Counted from the stretch's first letter, positions 52,259-62,348 are shown. The stretch is DNA of 64,000 bases from Phycisphaerae bacterium (GCA_016782865.1 JADHXR010000005.1:1-64000); one strand, 5' to 3'. Notes: generated by a model from the sequence alone, not told the origin. Made by a program: numbers and translations.

Positions 52259-52601
52259 TCCGCTTCGCAGGGCCGACACCGCAATCCGGCGCCTACTTTT
52301 TTCAGACGAAACATGATATTTTCGCACTTTTTAATATAGGTAAGCAGGTTTTTCTTATCGGAAGAACCCTCCGTTATCGGGGCTAAGCAAGGCAAATTGT
52401 CACAGATTGGACAAGAGAGAGACAGTGTTAAGCTGGAGTTTAGGGCTAACGAAGCAGCCATGAGAAGCTCCCGAGTTGCCGGTATTTTGCCGGCGTTAAA
52501 CCGTAACATTTTGCCGCAGGCGAGCCGGCTGAAAAAGGCTCAAGGACGAGAACGATTCGTGCCGATGCACAGTTATTGACAAGTTAATATTGAAAACGAA
52601 A

Positions 52602-52738
52602 GTGGCTCTGGTAAATGACCAGCCCGGCCATGTTAGCTCGAACCTGCGTTGCCACTTAAAGAGGTTCGCACACAAGTCAGATCGTAACGCGTGGTCAACA
52701 CCGGCGAGGAGCTACGTAAGACAAATGGAAAGAGCCAC
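52602..52738 (+). ncRNA. Candidate structured RNA, 137 nt
   Basis: Closing stem GTGGCTCT (52602-52609) with AGAGCCAC (52731-52738); inside it a GGTAAATGACC hairpin, a stem TAGCTC/GAGCTA, and a hairpin CGAACCT/AGGTTCG. Stems are nested without conflict, in a 600-base gene-free region. I do not recognise it as 6S, SRP, tmRNA or RNase P. Strand is uncertain because stems fit either. Confidence 0.4.
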
Positions 52739-52857
52739 AATTCAGTTTTCGCCCCCGTAAGGCTGAAGACGAGTATCTCAAAAACGCAAACCAAAATTGG
52801 ATATAAAGGGATACACTCGTTTTTCTTGCCTGCACGGGGGTCTTTTTTTTGTCCCTT
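52739..52857. other. Spacer before the end of the DAHP synthase gene
   Basis: Contains TTCAG...CTGAA pairing near 52742-52765 and a T8 run at 52842-52851 after a G5 run. No gene seen. Region 52259-52601 to the left also has no supported gene. Confidence 0.3.
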
Positions 52858-53946
52858 CTATAATTGTCTCTTTACCGCCTGGGCGTGGATCAACTCGAAC
52901 ACGGCCTTGACAAATTCCGCGTCCAGCCCAAGCTGCTCTGCCCTGGCCATGTGATCTTCGAGGATGTTCTCCCACTGATTGATCTGCAAGACCGCGATGC
53001 CGTGCTGCTGCTTGAGCTTGCCGATCTGCTCGACCCACCTCATCCTCTCTGCCAGATCCTGCATGATCTGACGATCCACATGGCCGATCTGGGCCCGCAG
53101 ACGCCCGATCTTGCCCGCTACCGGTTTGCCAGCTATCGCCGCACTCCGCGCCCGAAGCCTCTCGAGCAGCGAGATCAGAACATCCGGCTTGATCTGCTGC
53201 TTCGAGTCGCTCAGCGCTCGATCCGGATCGATGTGAGTTTCGATCATGAGCCCACTGATGCCTAAATCCAGCGCGGTCTGAGAGATCGGCTCGATGAACT
53301 GGCGGCTGCCACCTATGTGGCTCGGATCACAAATGAGGGGCAGGTTCGGAATCAGCCTTTTTAGCTCGATCGGAATCTGCCAGTCCGGACGGTTGCGATA
53401 CTCCATCTCCATGTAAGTCGAGAAGCCCCTGTGAATCGCGGCGAGCTTTCTTATGCCCGAATCATAGAGTCTCTCGATAGCCCCGAGCCACAGGCCAAGC
53501 TCGGCATTGATGGGATTCTTCACGAGCACGGGAATATCGGCCCCCCTGAGGGCGTCGGCTATCTCCTGAACCAGAAACGGATTTACCGTCGTTCGCGCCC
53601 CGATCCAGAGAATGTCAACGTCGTTCTCGAGACAAAGCTCGACGTGCCGGGCGCTCGCCACCTCGGTTGTGGTCAGCAGGGGCGTCTCGGTCTTGACCGT
53701 CTTGAGCCACTCAAGACCCGCCTTGCCGACGCCTTCGAATGTATTGGGCCGGGTGCGAGGCTTCCAAAGGCCGGCACGAAAGACCTTTACGTGTGCAGAC
53801 TTCATCAGCTCACGGGCCGTCGAGAGGACCTGCTCTTCGGTCTCGGCACTGCAGGGGCCCGCAATCACCCAGGGAATTTTGTCAAATTTCAACCAGGTTG
53901 AAATATCCGCTATATCTTGGTTCAGCTTTTTCAGGTTCTCAGGCAT
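52858..53946 (-). CDS. Bifunctional DAHP synthase/chorismate mutase, 362 aa
   Basis: N-terminal 3-deoxy-7-phosphoheptulonate synthase of the AroA-beta type (VIAGPCSAETEEQV, FRAGLWKPRTRPNTFEG, LVKNPINAELGLWL, LICDPSHIGG) with the metal Cys in GPCS and His in DPSHIGG, and a C-terminal AroQ chorismate mutase helix bundle (LRAQIGHVDRQIMQDLAERM, KAVFELIHAQAVK). First and branch steps of aromatic amino-acid synthesis; the fused mutase usually gives feedback control by prephenate or chorismate. Cytosolic. Confidence 0.93.
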   Translation of the reverse strand: MPENLKKLNQDIADISTWLKFDKIPWVIAGPCSAETEEQVLSTARELMKSAHVKVFRAGLWKPRTRPNTFEGVGKAGLEWLKTVKTETPLLTTTEVASARHVELCLENDVDILWIGARTTVNPFLVQEIADALRGADIPVLVKNPINAELGLWLGAIERLYDSGIRKLAAIHRGFSTYMEMEYRNRPDWQIPIELKRLIPNLPLICDPSHIGGSRQFIEPISQTALDLGISGLMIETHIDPDRALSDSKQQIKPDVLISLLERLRARSAAIAGKPVAGKIGRLRAQIGHVDRQIMQDLAERMRWVEQIGKLKQQHGIAVLQINQWENILEDHMARAEQLGLDAEFVKAVFELIHAQAVKRQL

Positions 53947-54262
53947 CGATTCTCGTAACCTCTGTATTCAATTGATCTTACTATGCTTGCCCGGTGAAAA
54001 CGCCAATTCGACACCCCGGCGCGCCGGCGCCGAGGGATTATAGCCGGCATCGCCAAACAATTCAACGCCGGCTTGCCGATCCCAACGGCTCGGCAATCGG
54101 CCACAATGACATAACTCTCTAAGCAACAATGGCCTCCGCGAACTCGACGTCCTCGCCGGCATGGCACGAGTATTGTCGAGAGGATTGTGGTGGGGCAAGC
54201 CCCACTGTGCGAAACTGGCAGACCCGCGCACATTATGTTATTGTCTCCGGTGCTATTGGATC

Positions 54263-54490
54263 ATGCCATTCGGCAAGCAGGCGGAGATTAGTATTCTAAA
54301 CCTCGGCTCTCAATCGGTCAAACTTACCCGCGGCCGGATACTCAGCAGCCCCTGGGACTGGGACGATCGCTCGTGCTATTTCCATGCCGCCTGGAAGCAG
54401 TGGGCCGGCATTGAGACGCAGTCGAATGAAAAAGCCAGGGACCTCGGCGCTTTCGATCTGAATTGGATCACAAGTGTCTCTGATCGATGA
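54263..54490 (+). pseudogene. Remnant of a DUF2961 glycan-related gene
   Basis: From ATG 54263 the frame reads MPFGKQAEISILNLGSQSVK and WDWDDRSCYFHAAWKQWAGI, a segment of DUF2961 (plant-type and bacterial glycoside hydrolase-like jelly-roll) near its middle. Intact members are about 350-700 residues; only ~75 remain, and no start or continuation is found. Probably debris of a deleted gene; the reference family assignment is from memory. Confidence 0.5.
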
Positions 54491-54515
54491 TCAGCAAGCA
54501 ATATGTCGAATGCGC

Positions 54516-55970
54516 CTACACCCTTCTGGGATCAGGCACCTGGAATCCTGGGCGATTGGCATCCTTCAACAACTCGTTGGCTTCGGTGGCGAGCGCTCCC
54601 GTGTGACGTTCGGTCTGAGGATCGAAGGTTAGCCATGGTCCGACGATGTAATTGGTACCGTCCTCAGGAAGGCCGACCCCGTTGCTCATGACGTCGTGCA
54701 GTTTCATGAAATGCTCAGAAGCATCTCGGTTGTCACCGAAACGACCCGCCTTGGCATTAAAAGGCACGCTCTCGCCCAGACGATACGAGTTGTTCATGAG
54801 GTGGCCCAAAACGCATCCACGGTGCGCGTCCTGGACATTGCCGTTGGCCATACTCGGATCGCCGGCCCGACAGGCAGCGATGAAACTGCCCCAGTTGCCT
54901 CCGGGGGTGACATGACCGCGCGGAATGTCAATTTTTTCTCCCTTGTCACTGCCCTTGGGGTAGTACTGTTTCCTGATGATCTTGCCGCCATCGGCGAAAT
55001 AGTACTCGTTTTCGACCTGGCGTTGATAGCCCTCATAGTTGACGTTGCGAACATTGAAGAAGACGGATTGTCCATTGGGGTATTCTGCAATACCGAGCAT
55101 GGTGTTTGGTGTCTCACCCTGATCGTTCCAGAGAAAGCGTCCACCGAGCGCCATGGCGCGGACCGGATGTGTTAATCCCTTGTCCAATGCCCAGTAGGCC
55201 ATATCGAGCTGGTGGGTGCCTTGATTGTTCATGTCGCCGTTGCCGGTTTCCCAGAACCAGTGCCAGTTGTAATGGACGTAGTTGGCGTGGAATTGATCGA
55301 TTATCGCGGGGCCGCGCCAAATATTCCAATCCAGATCGGGCGGGGGAGCGGAAGGGCTCTTGAAGCCGATAGTGTCGCGGGGTTTGCAGCAGTACCCATA
55401 CGAGATCTTCATCTTGCCGAACTTGCCGGACCGTATGAGATCGTGCAGCCCAGCATTGCCCGCATCGCTGCGGCTTTGCGTTCCGTGTTGAATGACCACG
55501 CCGTATTTCTTTTGAGCCTCCACGGCGACGCGTCCCTCCTGGACATCATGGCTCATGGGTTTTTCCACATAGACATGCTTACCGGCCTGGGCCGCCCAGA
55601 TGGTTATGAGCGAATGCCAGTGATTCGGCGTGGCTACGGAGACTGCATCCAGATTCTTATCTTCCAGTGCTTGGCGAACATCCGCGACACCCTTGCAGGC
55701 AAACTTGCCTTCGGCCTTTTTTTCAAGATCCCTTAGCTTCCGTGCCAGTACGTTCTTGTCGGGATCGATAAGGTAGGCGATTTCCACATTGTCCTGTTCC
55801 AACCAGCCCTTGATGTGACTGCCGCCTCGACCGTTTACGCCTGCTACAGCAATGCGCAGACGGTTATTGGCGCCTGAGGCCCGGGCATAGGATTTGGTGC
55901 CGCATACCGCTAATGCAGTTCCGGCGACTAATGAGTCTTTTAGAAATTTGCGTCTGGTAGTTTTTGACAT
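54516..55970 (-). CDS. Gfo/Idh/MocA oxidoreductase, Tat-exported, 484 aa (copy D)
   Basis: Tat signal TTRRKFLKDSLVAGTALAV; Rossmann motif IAVAGVNGRGGSHIKGWL; EKPMSHDVQEGR with catalytic Lys; and the common planctomycete C-terminal region (GCVLGHLMNNSYRLGESVPF). Separate from the cluster of copies A-C, transcribed in the opposite direction. Likely oxidises an exported sugar or glycoside. Confidence 0.9.
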   Translation of the reverse strand: MSKTTRRKFLKDSLVAGTALAVCGTKSYARASGANNRLRIAVAGVNGRGGSHIKGWLEQDNVEIAYLIDPDKNVLARKLRDLEKKAEGKFACKGVADVRQALEDKNLDAVSVATPNHWHSLITIWAAQAGKHVYVEKPMSHDVQEGRVAVEAQKKYGVVIQHGTQSRSDAGNAGLHDLIRSGKFGKMKISYGYCCKPRDTIGFKSPSAPPPDLDWNIWRGPAIIDQFHANYVHYNWHWFWETGNGDMNNQGTHQLDMAYWALDKGLTHPVRAMALGGRFLWNDQGETPNTMLGIAEYPNGQSVFFNVRNVNYEGYQRQVENEYYFADGGKIIRKQYYPKGSDKGEKIDIPRGHVTPGGNWGSFIAACRAGDPSMANGNVQDAHRGCVLGHLMNNSYRLGESVPFNAKAGRFGDNRDASEHFMKLHDVMSNGVGLPEDGTNYIVGPWLTFDPQTERHTGALATEANELLKDANRPGFQVPDPRRV

Positions 55971-56527
55971 CTCAGTATCTCCTATTGGGTTGACAATTGA
56001 ATGGTTGGATCACTATGTGCAGCGCAGGCATAAAACAACCTTGAACCGGGACTTCCCATATACACTTCACTAAAACCACTCCTACAAGCCTCAGGTTTCG
56101 AATCTCATAATACTGCATTTGATATCAATTTCAACAATATTCCAGCAAGTTCAACATCCCGTACTACAATCTTTCATCTTCTTGTTTCTTGTGCGTCATT
56201 TTTATTAACTACAAAACACACCAAAAGACCCGGAAGAATATTTGACCCTTCCTTGTTCGCACATTTAGCGTCTTTCGCAGTTCAGAGTTTTGGTTGCGGC
56301 CAAGGGCTGCGCCGTGCCCTAGGTGGCTCAAATCTGAGGTGTTCTGTACGTCTTTGGCTGCTTGATCGGCACCTGTGGAAGACGTACAATGTGGTCTTGC
56401 AGTAACGTTGAGAATATGTGATTAACCGAGAGCCAGTGATATGGACAGGAACTACCGGCTGGACCTGTTTTGCGGCCGACCCACGAAGCGTTTTGCAGTC
56501 GGCGAGAAAAGGAAAGGACGAGAGAAG
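55971..56527. other. Gene-free stretch with one long inverted repeat
   Basis: Contains GTACGTCTT/AAGACGTAC (about 56348-56390, 9-bp stem around a ~25-base loop) and GCCGAC/GTCGGC (about 56475-56505). AAAGGAC and GAGAAG before 56528 form a ribosome site. No other support for a gene. Confidence 0.35.
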
Positions 56528-56734
56528 ATGGGAGTTCATGTGGTAGGCCTTGTGGTGCGCAGCATCTGCCCACTTGTGGCTGTTGTCGCGGGCGCCGTGA
56601 CCTGCGTGCTGGCAATCATTGCCGCCTTGGCGCGGACCTCAAAAAATGCACGGGATATTAGGATCATCAGGGCCGACGTGCGGGATATTGTGAACACCCT
56701 TAAGGCCACTGCGGATAGCGACCCCGACGAGTAG
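56528..56734 (+). CDS. Small membrane protein, 68 aa
   Basis: ATG 56528 with AAAGGACGAGAGAAG before it. One hydrophobic segment (RSICPLVAVVAGAVTCVLAIIAALA) and a charged tail with a coiled-coil look (RDIRIIRADVRDIVNTLKA). Unknown function; too short for family assignment. Confidence 0.5.
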   Translation: MGVHVVGLVVRSICPLVAVVAGAVTCVLAIIAALARTSKNARDIRIIRADVRDIVNTLKATADSDPDE

Positions 56735-57374
56735 AAAGTAGACCTTCGCCCGATGTTGTCTATCCCCACACGGCTGAGAAACTGGTGCAGGCTGCGCAAA
56801 AAAGAAGCCAGACGCATGTGGTATGATGAACTCACCCTCACTTCGTCTGGCGTATCGTGCAGTGCCTTTATTCGCATGGTTGCCGATTATGCGTTATGGC
56901 GAAAGCCGCCCCGCTTGCACTCACAATATAGACAAAATATACGAAACATCCACGAGTCTGCAAAGCGAACGCAGCGCCCTTCGGCTTGCCAAAAGTGAGA
57001 AGACGGCAAGTTGGGCATTAGGCTATGTCGGAAAACTCGATCTGGCTTCGAGCGGCTTATTTTCCGCCTGGCTGCATCCGGCTGCATCGACGATAAAGCC
57101 AATATAGCCTGCTTCGCCGTCTTTGCCAGGCGAAAAACCGCTCGCTCTCGGGCCGACGACGGAGTTCTCCGACAGAGCCTGGAGTTGACTTCAGTTACGC
57201 CACCTGCAATTCAAGCAGCAATCGGCTGGTTCCTGGTAAACGAGATTCTTACCTCACCGATGAACTACACAGGTTCTCTTGCAGTTCTCTACACTCCGCG
57301 AGAAGAACCGTGAATCGCTATTGATTTGCGGCTCTTCGATTTCTTTGGCCTTTTGCAGCATTTCGCCGCCGCCG
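56735..57374. other. Gene-free stretch
   Basis: Several short frames but none with a ribosome site or family resemblance. No clear structure seen. Confidence 0.35.
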
Positions 57375-59159
57375 CTATCTGGACGAAGCGATTGCCGCGA
57401 TTTCATCTGCGCCGAGGGCATAATTGTAAACACGGACATCGTCAATCAGGCCGTTCCAGAAGCGCCCTGGCTTTTCCACATTTTCGCCGATGTAGACCGC
57501 ATCATCGTTGGCCCTTATGGAGCCTGTGACGTCTACCGAAACATCCAGGGCACCGTCAACGTAGAGGCTGATTCTTGAGCCGTCGTACGTGCCCGCGGCA
57601 TGATGCCATCGCCCATCGTTGACGTTGATTCTGCCGTAGATACCGCCCCAACTGTTGTTCGGTATAGGCAGGCCCATACAGCCGAATTCGAGGGTGTCGG
57701 TGCCGGCGTTTCTTTGCAGCCTCCAGGAAGTGTCGCCTTTTGAGATGATCGTCTGGTAGTTTTTGTCGAAGGCGTTGACCTTTATCCATGCCGAGACCGT
57801 GATCTGGGTCGTAATGCTGAACTTCGCGTGGTTGCCGAGGTTAACGTAAGTGTCGTTGCCGTCGAACTGCAGGGCGTTGCCAATCACCCCGTCATCGGTC
57901 CGCAATGGATCACCGACCGTTGCGCCGCTGATCTGAGCGGGACCTGAATCGGCGACGACATCGCCTGAGACTTCATCGAATTTGTACCAGGCGACCAGTG
58001 AGCCGGTTGCGAGAGTCCACACATCGCCCTGCGTGACTGTGCCGTCGGCCGCAACAGCATCGACACGCCAATAATACGTGGCGCCCCTTTCTAGAGCCGG
58101 CAGTCCGTCGAAGTCGGTGCCGGCCGTGGTGGTCAACAGCGACAGTTTGTCGGGCGAGGTGCCGAAGTGGACTTTATGCTCCGCGGCATATGCGCCTGCC
58201 ATCCACTTTAGCTTGCAGTCCGTCAAGGCCATCCCCTCGGTCCCGTCGGCGGGGTCGGGCTTGATCGGTTTTGGGTCAAGATTGAGCGGCACGGCCTCAA
58301 GCTCGGTCAATCTCTCGATTGTGACATCCTTGATACTCAGATCGCCGAAGATGACCCTGTACGTATTGTCATCCATCTTCCACCGCATCAGCACGGCATG
58401 TGGGAACTCGGCGGTGACTTTGTCGCCGTAGTAGGCCGGCTCGTTGCCGTCCTGGACCATCGCCGAATAGCTCATGCCGACCGTCTGGAGCTTGACGATC
58501 TTTCCCGTTACTTCCTTCATTCGCTCTTCGCTTGGTTCTTGACCGGCAAACTTCGCTCTCAGAGCCTGCACAAATTCATTTACCACGGTCATGCCCGTAA
58601 GGCTGCTAGGGTACCTGCCGTCGGCTATCTCAGCGTAGAACTTGAGCACTTCGACAAGGTCCTTACCATCTTTGCCTCCGCCCCCTATTTCTGCCTCGGC
58701 TAGCAGCTCGTAGTCCTCGGGTATATCGGGCACAAGCTCGGCAGAATCTATTTCGACATCCCAATTGAAATCGTCAAGGGTAATGTCGAGTACCATCTCA
58801 CCGTTGCTCGCCGAACCTTTCATGGTCATTAGCACGGGCAGATCGGTCTTGACATCGCACCAGAGCCGAGCAACAATCGTGTCGAACATTCCGGCGCCCA
58901 TCGCCGGGTCGGTGACCTCAATGCCCTCGACAGTAATCCCGTTGATTGTGTCGCGTCCAAGCTCAGTGTATTCGTATTCCATTGTCTGTCGCAGCATCGC
59001 GCGGGGGTCGCCGTTGTCCTTCTTCATCTTCAGCGTATACTGCATCGCCTCAGTGAAAAGCTCCTTATCGCCGGTCAGCTTCCAGAGCACAGAGAGCAAG
59101 AAAACCGAGTGTTCGGCCCTTACTTTTTCAAAGATCTCCAATCGCTCAGAATGCTTCAT
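57375..59159 (-). CDS. LamG protein with sigma-factor-like N-terminus, 594 aa
   Basis: Residues 1-42 (MKHSERLEIFEKVRAEHSVF..., SVLWKLTGDKELFTEAMQY) resemble the start and region 2.1 of ECF sigma factors. The chain then turns abruptly into what looks like the middle of another protein, MKKDNGDPRAMLRQTMEYEY..., a lipoprotein-carrier-like beta domain to about 200, an alpha domain (KFYAEIADGRYPSSLTGM), a fibronectin-III-like domain (KVHFGTSPDKLSLLTTTAG) and a C-terminal LamG domain (VSAWIKVNAF to GLIDDVRVYNYALG). No signal peptide or membrane segment is seen, though such domains are normally extracellular. Best read as an in-frame deletion fusion of a sigma gene and a downstream LamG gene. Confidence 0.8.
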   Translation of the reverse strand: MKHSERLEIFEKVRAEHSVFLLSVLWKLTGDKELFTEAMQYTLKMKKDNGDPRAMLRQTMEYEYTELGRDTINGITVEGIEVTDPAMGAGMFDTIVARLWCDVKTDLPVLMTMKGSASNGEMVLDITLDDFNWDVEIDSAELVPDIPEDYELLAEAEIGGGGKDGKDLVEVLKFYAEIADGRYPSSLTGMTVVNEFVQALRAKFAGQEPSEERMKEVTGKIVKLQTVGMSYSAMVQDGNEPAYYGDKVTAEFPHAVLMRWKMDDNTYRVIFGDLSIKDVTIERLTELEAVPLNLDPKPIKPDPADGTEGMALTDCKLKWMAGAYAAEHKVHFGTSPDKLSLLTTTAGTDFDGLPALERGATYYWRVDAVAADGTVTQGDVWTLATGSLVAWYKFDEVSGDVVADSGPAQISGATVGDPLRTDDGVIGNALQFDGNDTYVNLGNHAKFSITTQITVSAWIKVNAFDKNYQTIISKGDTSWRLQRNAGTDTLEFGCMGLPIPNNSWGGIYGRINVNDGRWHHAAGTYDGSRISLYVDGALDVSVDVTGSIRANDDAVYIGENVEKPGRFWNGLIDDVRVYNYALGADEIAAIASSR

Positions 59160-59299
59160 TTTGACGCTCCAATCTTCTGCAAAACTCGAACATGTTCAGT
59201 GTCATATAATAGTAACGGTATCGAGCACATTATGTGTAAAGAAAACTCCCTTGAGGCAATGGAGTACCGTGGGGGTGCCGGCGCGCCGGGAGGGTTGCC

Positions 59300-60511
59300 C
59301 TAACCCTCGTTCGGATCAGGGCGGCTACATCGGGCCGGCCCTACTTTGAGCATGAGAAGAACCCCGAAACCGCCCGAGAGCAGATAACCGCAGGGCGTCA
59401 GGTTCAAGGTGGACCGTATCCCGATATTGAGATGTTCGGCAGCACTCAGCAGAGCCATGAAAACAACGTAGGCCAGGGCCCATGTGCCGCCTACCATCAC
59501 GCCCATTCGCCGGCCGAGCGTAGGACCTGCGGCATGTCTCGACAAGGTGATCATCAATGAGTAGGCTGAAATCGTGCAGAAGCCGGCGCCTAACAGCATC
59601 CAGATGGCGGACCCATTGTCTATAAGCACCAGGTAAGCGAGCAGCAGTGGAACGGCCAGGAAGAGTGCGACAACTGTGCAAGCCAACTCGTTTCTCCTAC
59701 GAGCGGCGTAGGCCCAGACGAACGAACCGGCGGCTCCTCCCAGGCCGAACATCGTGGTGGAAAAACCGCCAAAAGTGAGTTTGAAGCCAAGCCCGTCAAC
59801 GAGCACCGTAGGCAACAGGAGTGCGAGAATGGTCGTCGAGATAGCGGCGGGCATCGCCATGGCAAATATGAACCAGAACGGCAACCGGCACACACCGGGA
59901 GTTTGGCCCGCGCGTTCGTTGGGCACTTTCGGCTCGACCGCCAGCCTAATCTTTAGCAGGATGACCGCCGCAACGCCGACGACCGAACAAGCAATAAGGG
60001 GGTACAAGCCCTGAAAACCATACCGGGAAACAAGCAGGGCCGAAACCCCCCCGCCGCTGGCATACCCCAGAAAACCGCCCGCCATAAACACGGCCGTGCT
60101 GAGCGTCGGCGGAATGCGTTTGAGCCGGTGGACCGCTCGCAGCCCTTCGGGGTGTACAACCGCAATTCCGAAGCCGCTGATGACAGCCAGTATGACCATC
60201 GCCGGGAAGGCAGCTTTTCCTCTCGGCAAGGCAGCTATCAGACATATGCCTGCTGCCAGAATCAGTCCGAGATGCAGAAACAGCGGCCTCCGCTTGCCGG
60301 CTCGCATGTGGCCGGTCAGCATTTGAACCCCGTTGCACGTAAGATAGAGCGCGGCCAGAACTAAGGCGCCGCGAGATAGTTTCCACCCGAATTCGTCGAG
60401 GATTGCCGGGAGAATTGCCGGTGGCATGCCGGCAAACAAGTCAACGATAAAATGGACCGCCGCAAGGACCAGCAACTGCGTCCAGTGAAATTTGGCGATT
60501 TCTCTATTCAA
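59300..60511 (-). CDS. MFS transporter, 403 aa
   Basis: Twelve hydrophobic segments in two halves, including the amphipathic loop motifs PEGLRAVHRLKR and ARRRNELACT, and N-terminal LLVLAAVHFIVDLFAGMPPAIL. Major facilitator of unknown substrate, resembling fosmidomycin-resistance-type (Fsr) transporters in its opening segment. It lies just downstream of purC, 12 bases apart, so may share the transcript. Confidence 0.85.
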   Translation of the reverse strand: MNREIAKFHWTQLLVLAAVHFIVDLFAGMPPAILPAILDEFGWKLSRGALVLAALYLTCNGVQMLTGHMRAGKRRPLFLHLGLILAAGICLIAALPRGKAAFPAMVILAVISGFGIAVVHPEGLRAVHRLKRIPPTLSTAVFMAGGFLGYASGGGVSALLVSRYGFQGLYPLIACSVVGVAAVILLKIRLAVEPKVPNERAGQTPGVCRLPFWFIFAMAMPAAISTTILALLLPTVLVDGLGFKLTFGGFSTTMFGLGGAAGSFVWAYAARRRNELACTVVALFLAVPLLLAYLVLIDNGSAIWMLLGAGFCTISAYSLMITLSRHAAGPTLGRRMGVMVGGTWALAYVVFMALLSAAEHLNIGIRSTLNLTPCGYLLSGGFGVLLMLKVGPARCSRPDPNEG

Positions 60512-60523
60512 GGGTCAACGGAT

Positions 60524-61432
60524 TCACGCCTCAAACTTCTTACCCGTCAGGCGCTCGTAACCCTCGATGTATTTGTCACTGGTCCTGGCCCTGATATCTT
60601 CCGGCAATTCGACGCCGGAGCCCGATTTGTCGAAGTTGATGCTCTCGAGGTAATTGCGGACGAACTGCTTGTCGAAGCTCTCCTGGTCCCTGCCCGCCTC
60701 GTACTTGTCCGCAGGCCAGAAGCGAGAAGAGTCGGGCGTCAAAACCTCATCGATCAGAATGATCCTGCCATCGACGAGTCCCCATTCGAACTTGGTGTCG
60801 GCCAGGATTATCCCCTTACTCTCGGCATACTTGCTGGCCTTTTCGAAGATCGTCATGCTCTTATCGCGCACGTAGTTGGCGGTTTCTTCGCCTACAACGT
60901 CCACGCTTCGCTCGAAGCTGATATTCTCATCGTGCTCGCCCACCTCGGCCTTGGTCGCCGGGGTAAATATCAGCTCGGGCAATTTCTCGCATTGTGTCAA
61001 ACCTGGCGGCAGCTTTTGGCCGCAGACCGTTTCGCTTTTCTGGTATTCTTTCCAGCCCGAGCCGGCCAGATATCCTCGCACGACACACTCGATGGGCAGA
61101 ACTTCAACCTTCTTGACCAGCATGCTCCGCCCGGCCAACTGCCCGGCATGATTGCAAAACGGCTCGGGGAAGCTGGCCATGTCGTCACTGATCAGGTGAT
61201 GCTCAATGTCCCCACCCAAGAAGTCAAACCAAAAACGCGAAATCTGTGTCAGGACGATTCCCTTGTAGGGTATGCCATTGGTCATTATAACATCAAAGGC
61301 GCTTATCCTGTCGGTCGCAACGATCAGCAGCTTGTCGCCGAGGTCGTATATGTCACGTACCTTGCCTCGGATCGGGCGGCAATCGCCTATGTTCGTCTGC
61401 AGGACAGTTTCCATTACAGTTTCTTCCTTCAT
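60524..61432 (-). CDS. purC: Phosphoribosylaminoimidazole-succinocarboxamide synthase (PurC), 302 aa
   Basis: Start at 61432 (MKEETVMETVLQTN) preceded by GGAG; 61414 is an alternative. SAICAR synthetase with RGKVRDIYDLGDKLLIVATDRIS, ECVVRGYLAGSGWKEY, ADTKFEWGLVDGRIILIDEVLTPDSSRFW. Joins CAIR and aspartate using ATP in purine synthesis. All active-site segments are intact and the length fits the longer bacterial form. Confidence 0.95.
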   Translation of the reverse strand: MKEETVMETVLQTNIGDCRPIRGKVRDIYDLGDKLLIVATDRISAFDVIMTNGIPYKGIVLTQISRFWFDFLGGDIEHHLISDDMASFPEPFCNHAGQLAGRSMLVKKVEVLPIECVVRGYLAGSGWKEYQKSETVCGQKLPPGLTQCEKLPELIFTPATKAEVGEHDENISFERSVDVVGEETANYVRDKSMTIFEKASKYAESKGIILADTKFEWGLVDGRIILIDEVLTPDSSRFWPADKYEAGRDQESFDKQFVRNYLESINFDKSGSGVELPEDIRARTSDKYIEGYERLTGKKFEA

Positions 61433-61718
61433 ATCATTCTCCATTTTGCATGTATCGTACAACTGAAAAAACAATTTTAGCGAAAACGCCGTCGATTGCA
61501 CGCACTTTTTTCGCGAGCGGTTCGAATTCCGGTCAAGATCAGACCGAGCCACAGAGCAATTTCACTGCTATCTCGGCTGTTTTTCGGATTTGATGTTTTA
61601 TCCTTGCGCGTGGATGCTTATAATGAACCGGCTGGCGGGTGGGCCGAGTTCCGGACGCCGAATCGACTTGCTCAGACTCATCCGGCCAACGATGGAATTA
61701 TTGTTTTCAGGAGATCGC

Positions 61719-62063
61719 ATGGAATCCACACAAAAGACGCTTGTAATAGACTTGAACAACGAACCCGAAAATCAAAGATTGCTGGCGGGCGAGCCGGGGA
61801 CCTGCGGAATGCGCTCGGGCAGGGTGTATCTGGCGCCCGGAAAGGCCTGTGGCCAGCACAGCACGAAGGACCGGGAGGAATTGCTGGTTTTCCTCTCCGG
61901 CAGCGGCGAAGTGCTGATAGGCGAAGACGAGTGCTTTCAGGTCGGTCAGGGCAAAGTCTGTTATATACCTCCCCAGAGACCCCACGACGTCAAGTGCACC
62001 GGCAGCGGGCCGCTCGTATACGTCTATTGCGTTGCCCCCGTAGCCGGCGAGTCGAGCCAATAG
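61719..62063 (+). CDS. Small cupin-domain protein, 114 aa
   Basis: ATG 61719 preceded by CAGGAG. Cupin motif 1 resembles GKACGQHSTKDREELLVFLSG (His and Glu ligands) and motif 2 CYIPPQRPHDVKCTG. Metal-binding beta-barrel; role unknown. The frame extends 5' without a ribosome site. Confidence 0.75.
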   Translation: MESTQKTLVIDLNNEPENQRLLAGEPGTCGMRSGRVYLAPGKACGQHSTKDREELLVFLSGSGEVLIGEDECFQVGQGKVCYIPPQRPHDVKCTGSGPLVYVYCVAPVAGESSQ

Positions 62064-62348
62064 CGGTATCGAGAAGAAGCGTGGATTTGTCCGCCGACTT
62101 GCCGGATCCCCCTGGTGGACAGGGCCTGACGACCCATAAAGAGCGCTAATTGCCCTCCAAAAAAACTCTTGCCACGCGAAATTTTTCTTGATAGGACTTT
62201 CGCTGTGTGGTAAAATTGTTTTTAGTGGTGTAATGTGCAGATTGTGTGTGTGTCGGTTGTCTCTGCCAGTGGCAGCTATTGTGATTTGCTTGCTTGGTGA
62301 AGCAGGGCTGTGGAAGACAAGGTTTTTTCTTAATGGAAGGACGGTATA

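Noticed and set aside
52602-52738. Small SRP RNA, 6S RNA, tmRNA or cobalamin riboswitch
   Set aside because: Fragments look similar (GCCACT, GTCAGA) but the ordered cores of these families are missing.
60452-61480. Plus-strand frame of 342 codons
   Set aside because: Shadow of purC, whose active-site segments are unmistakable.
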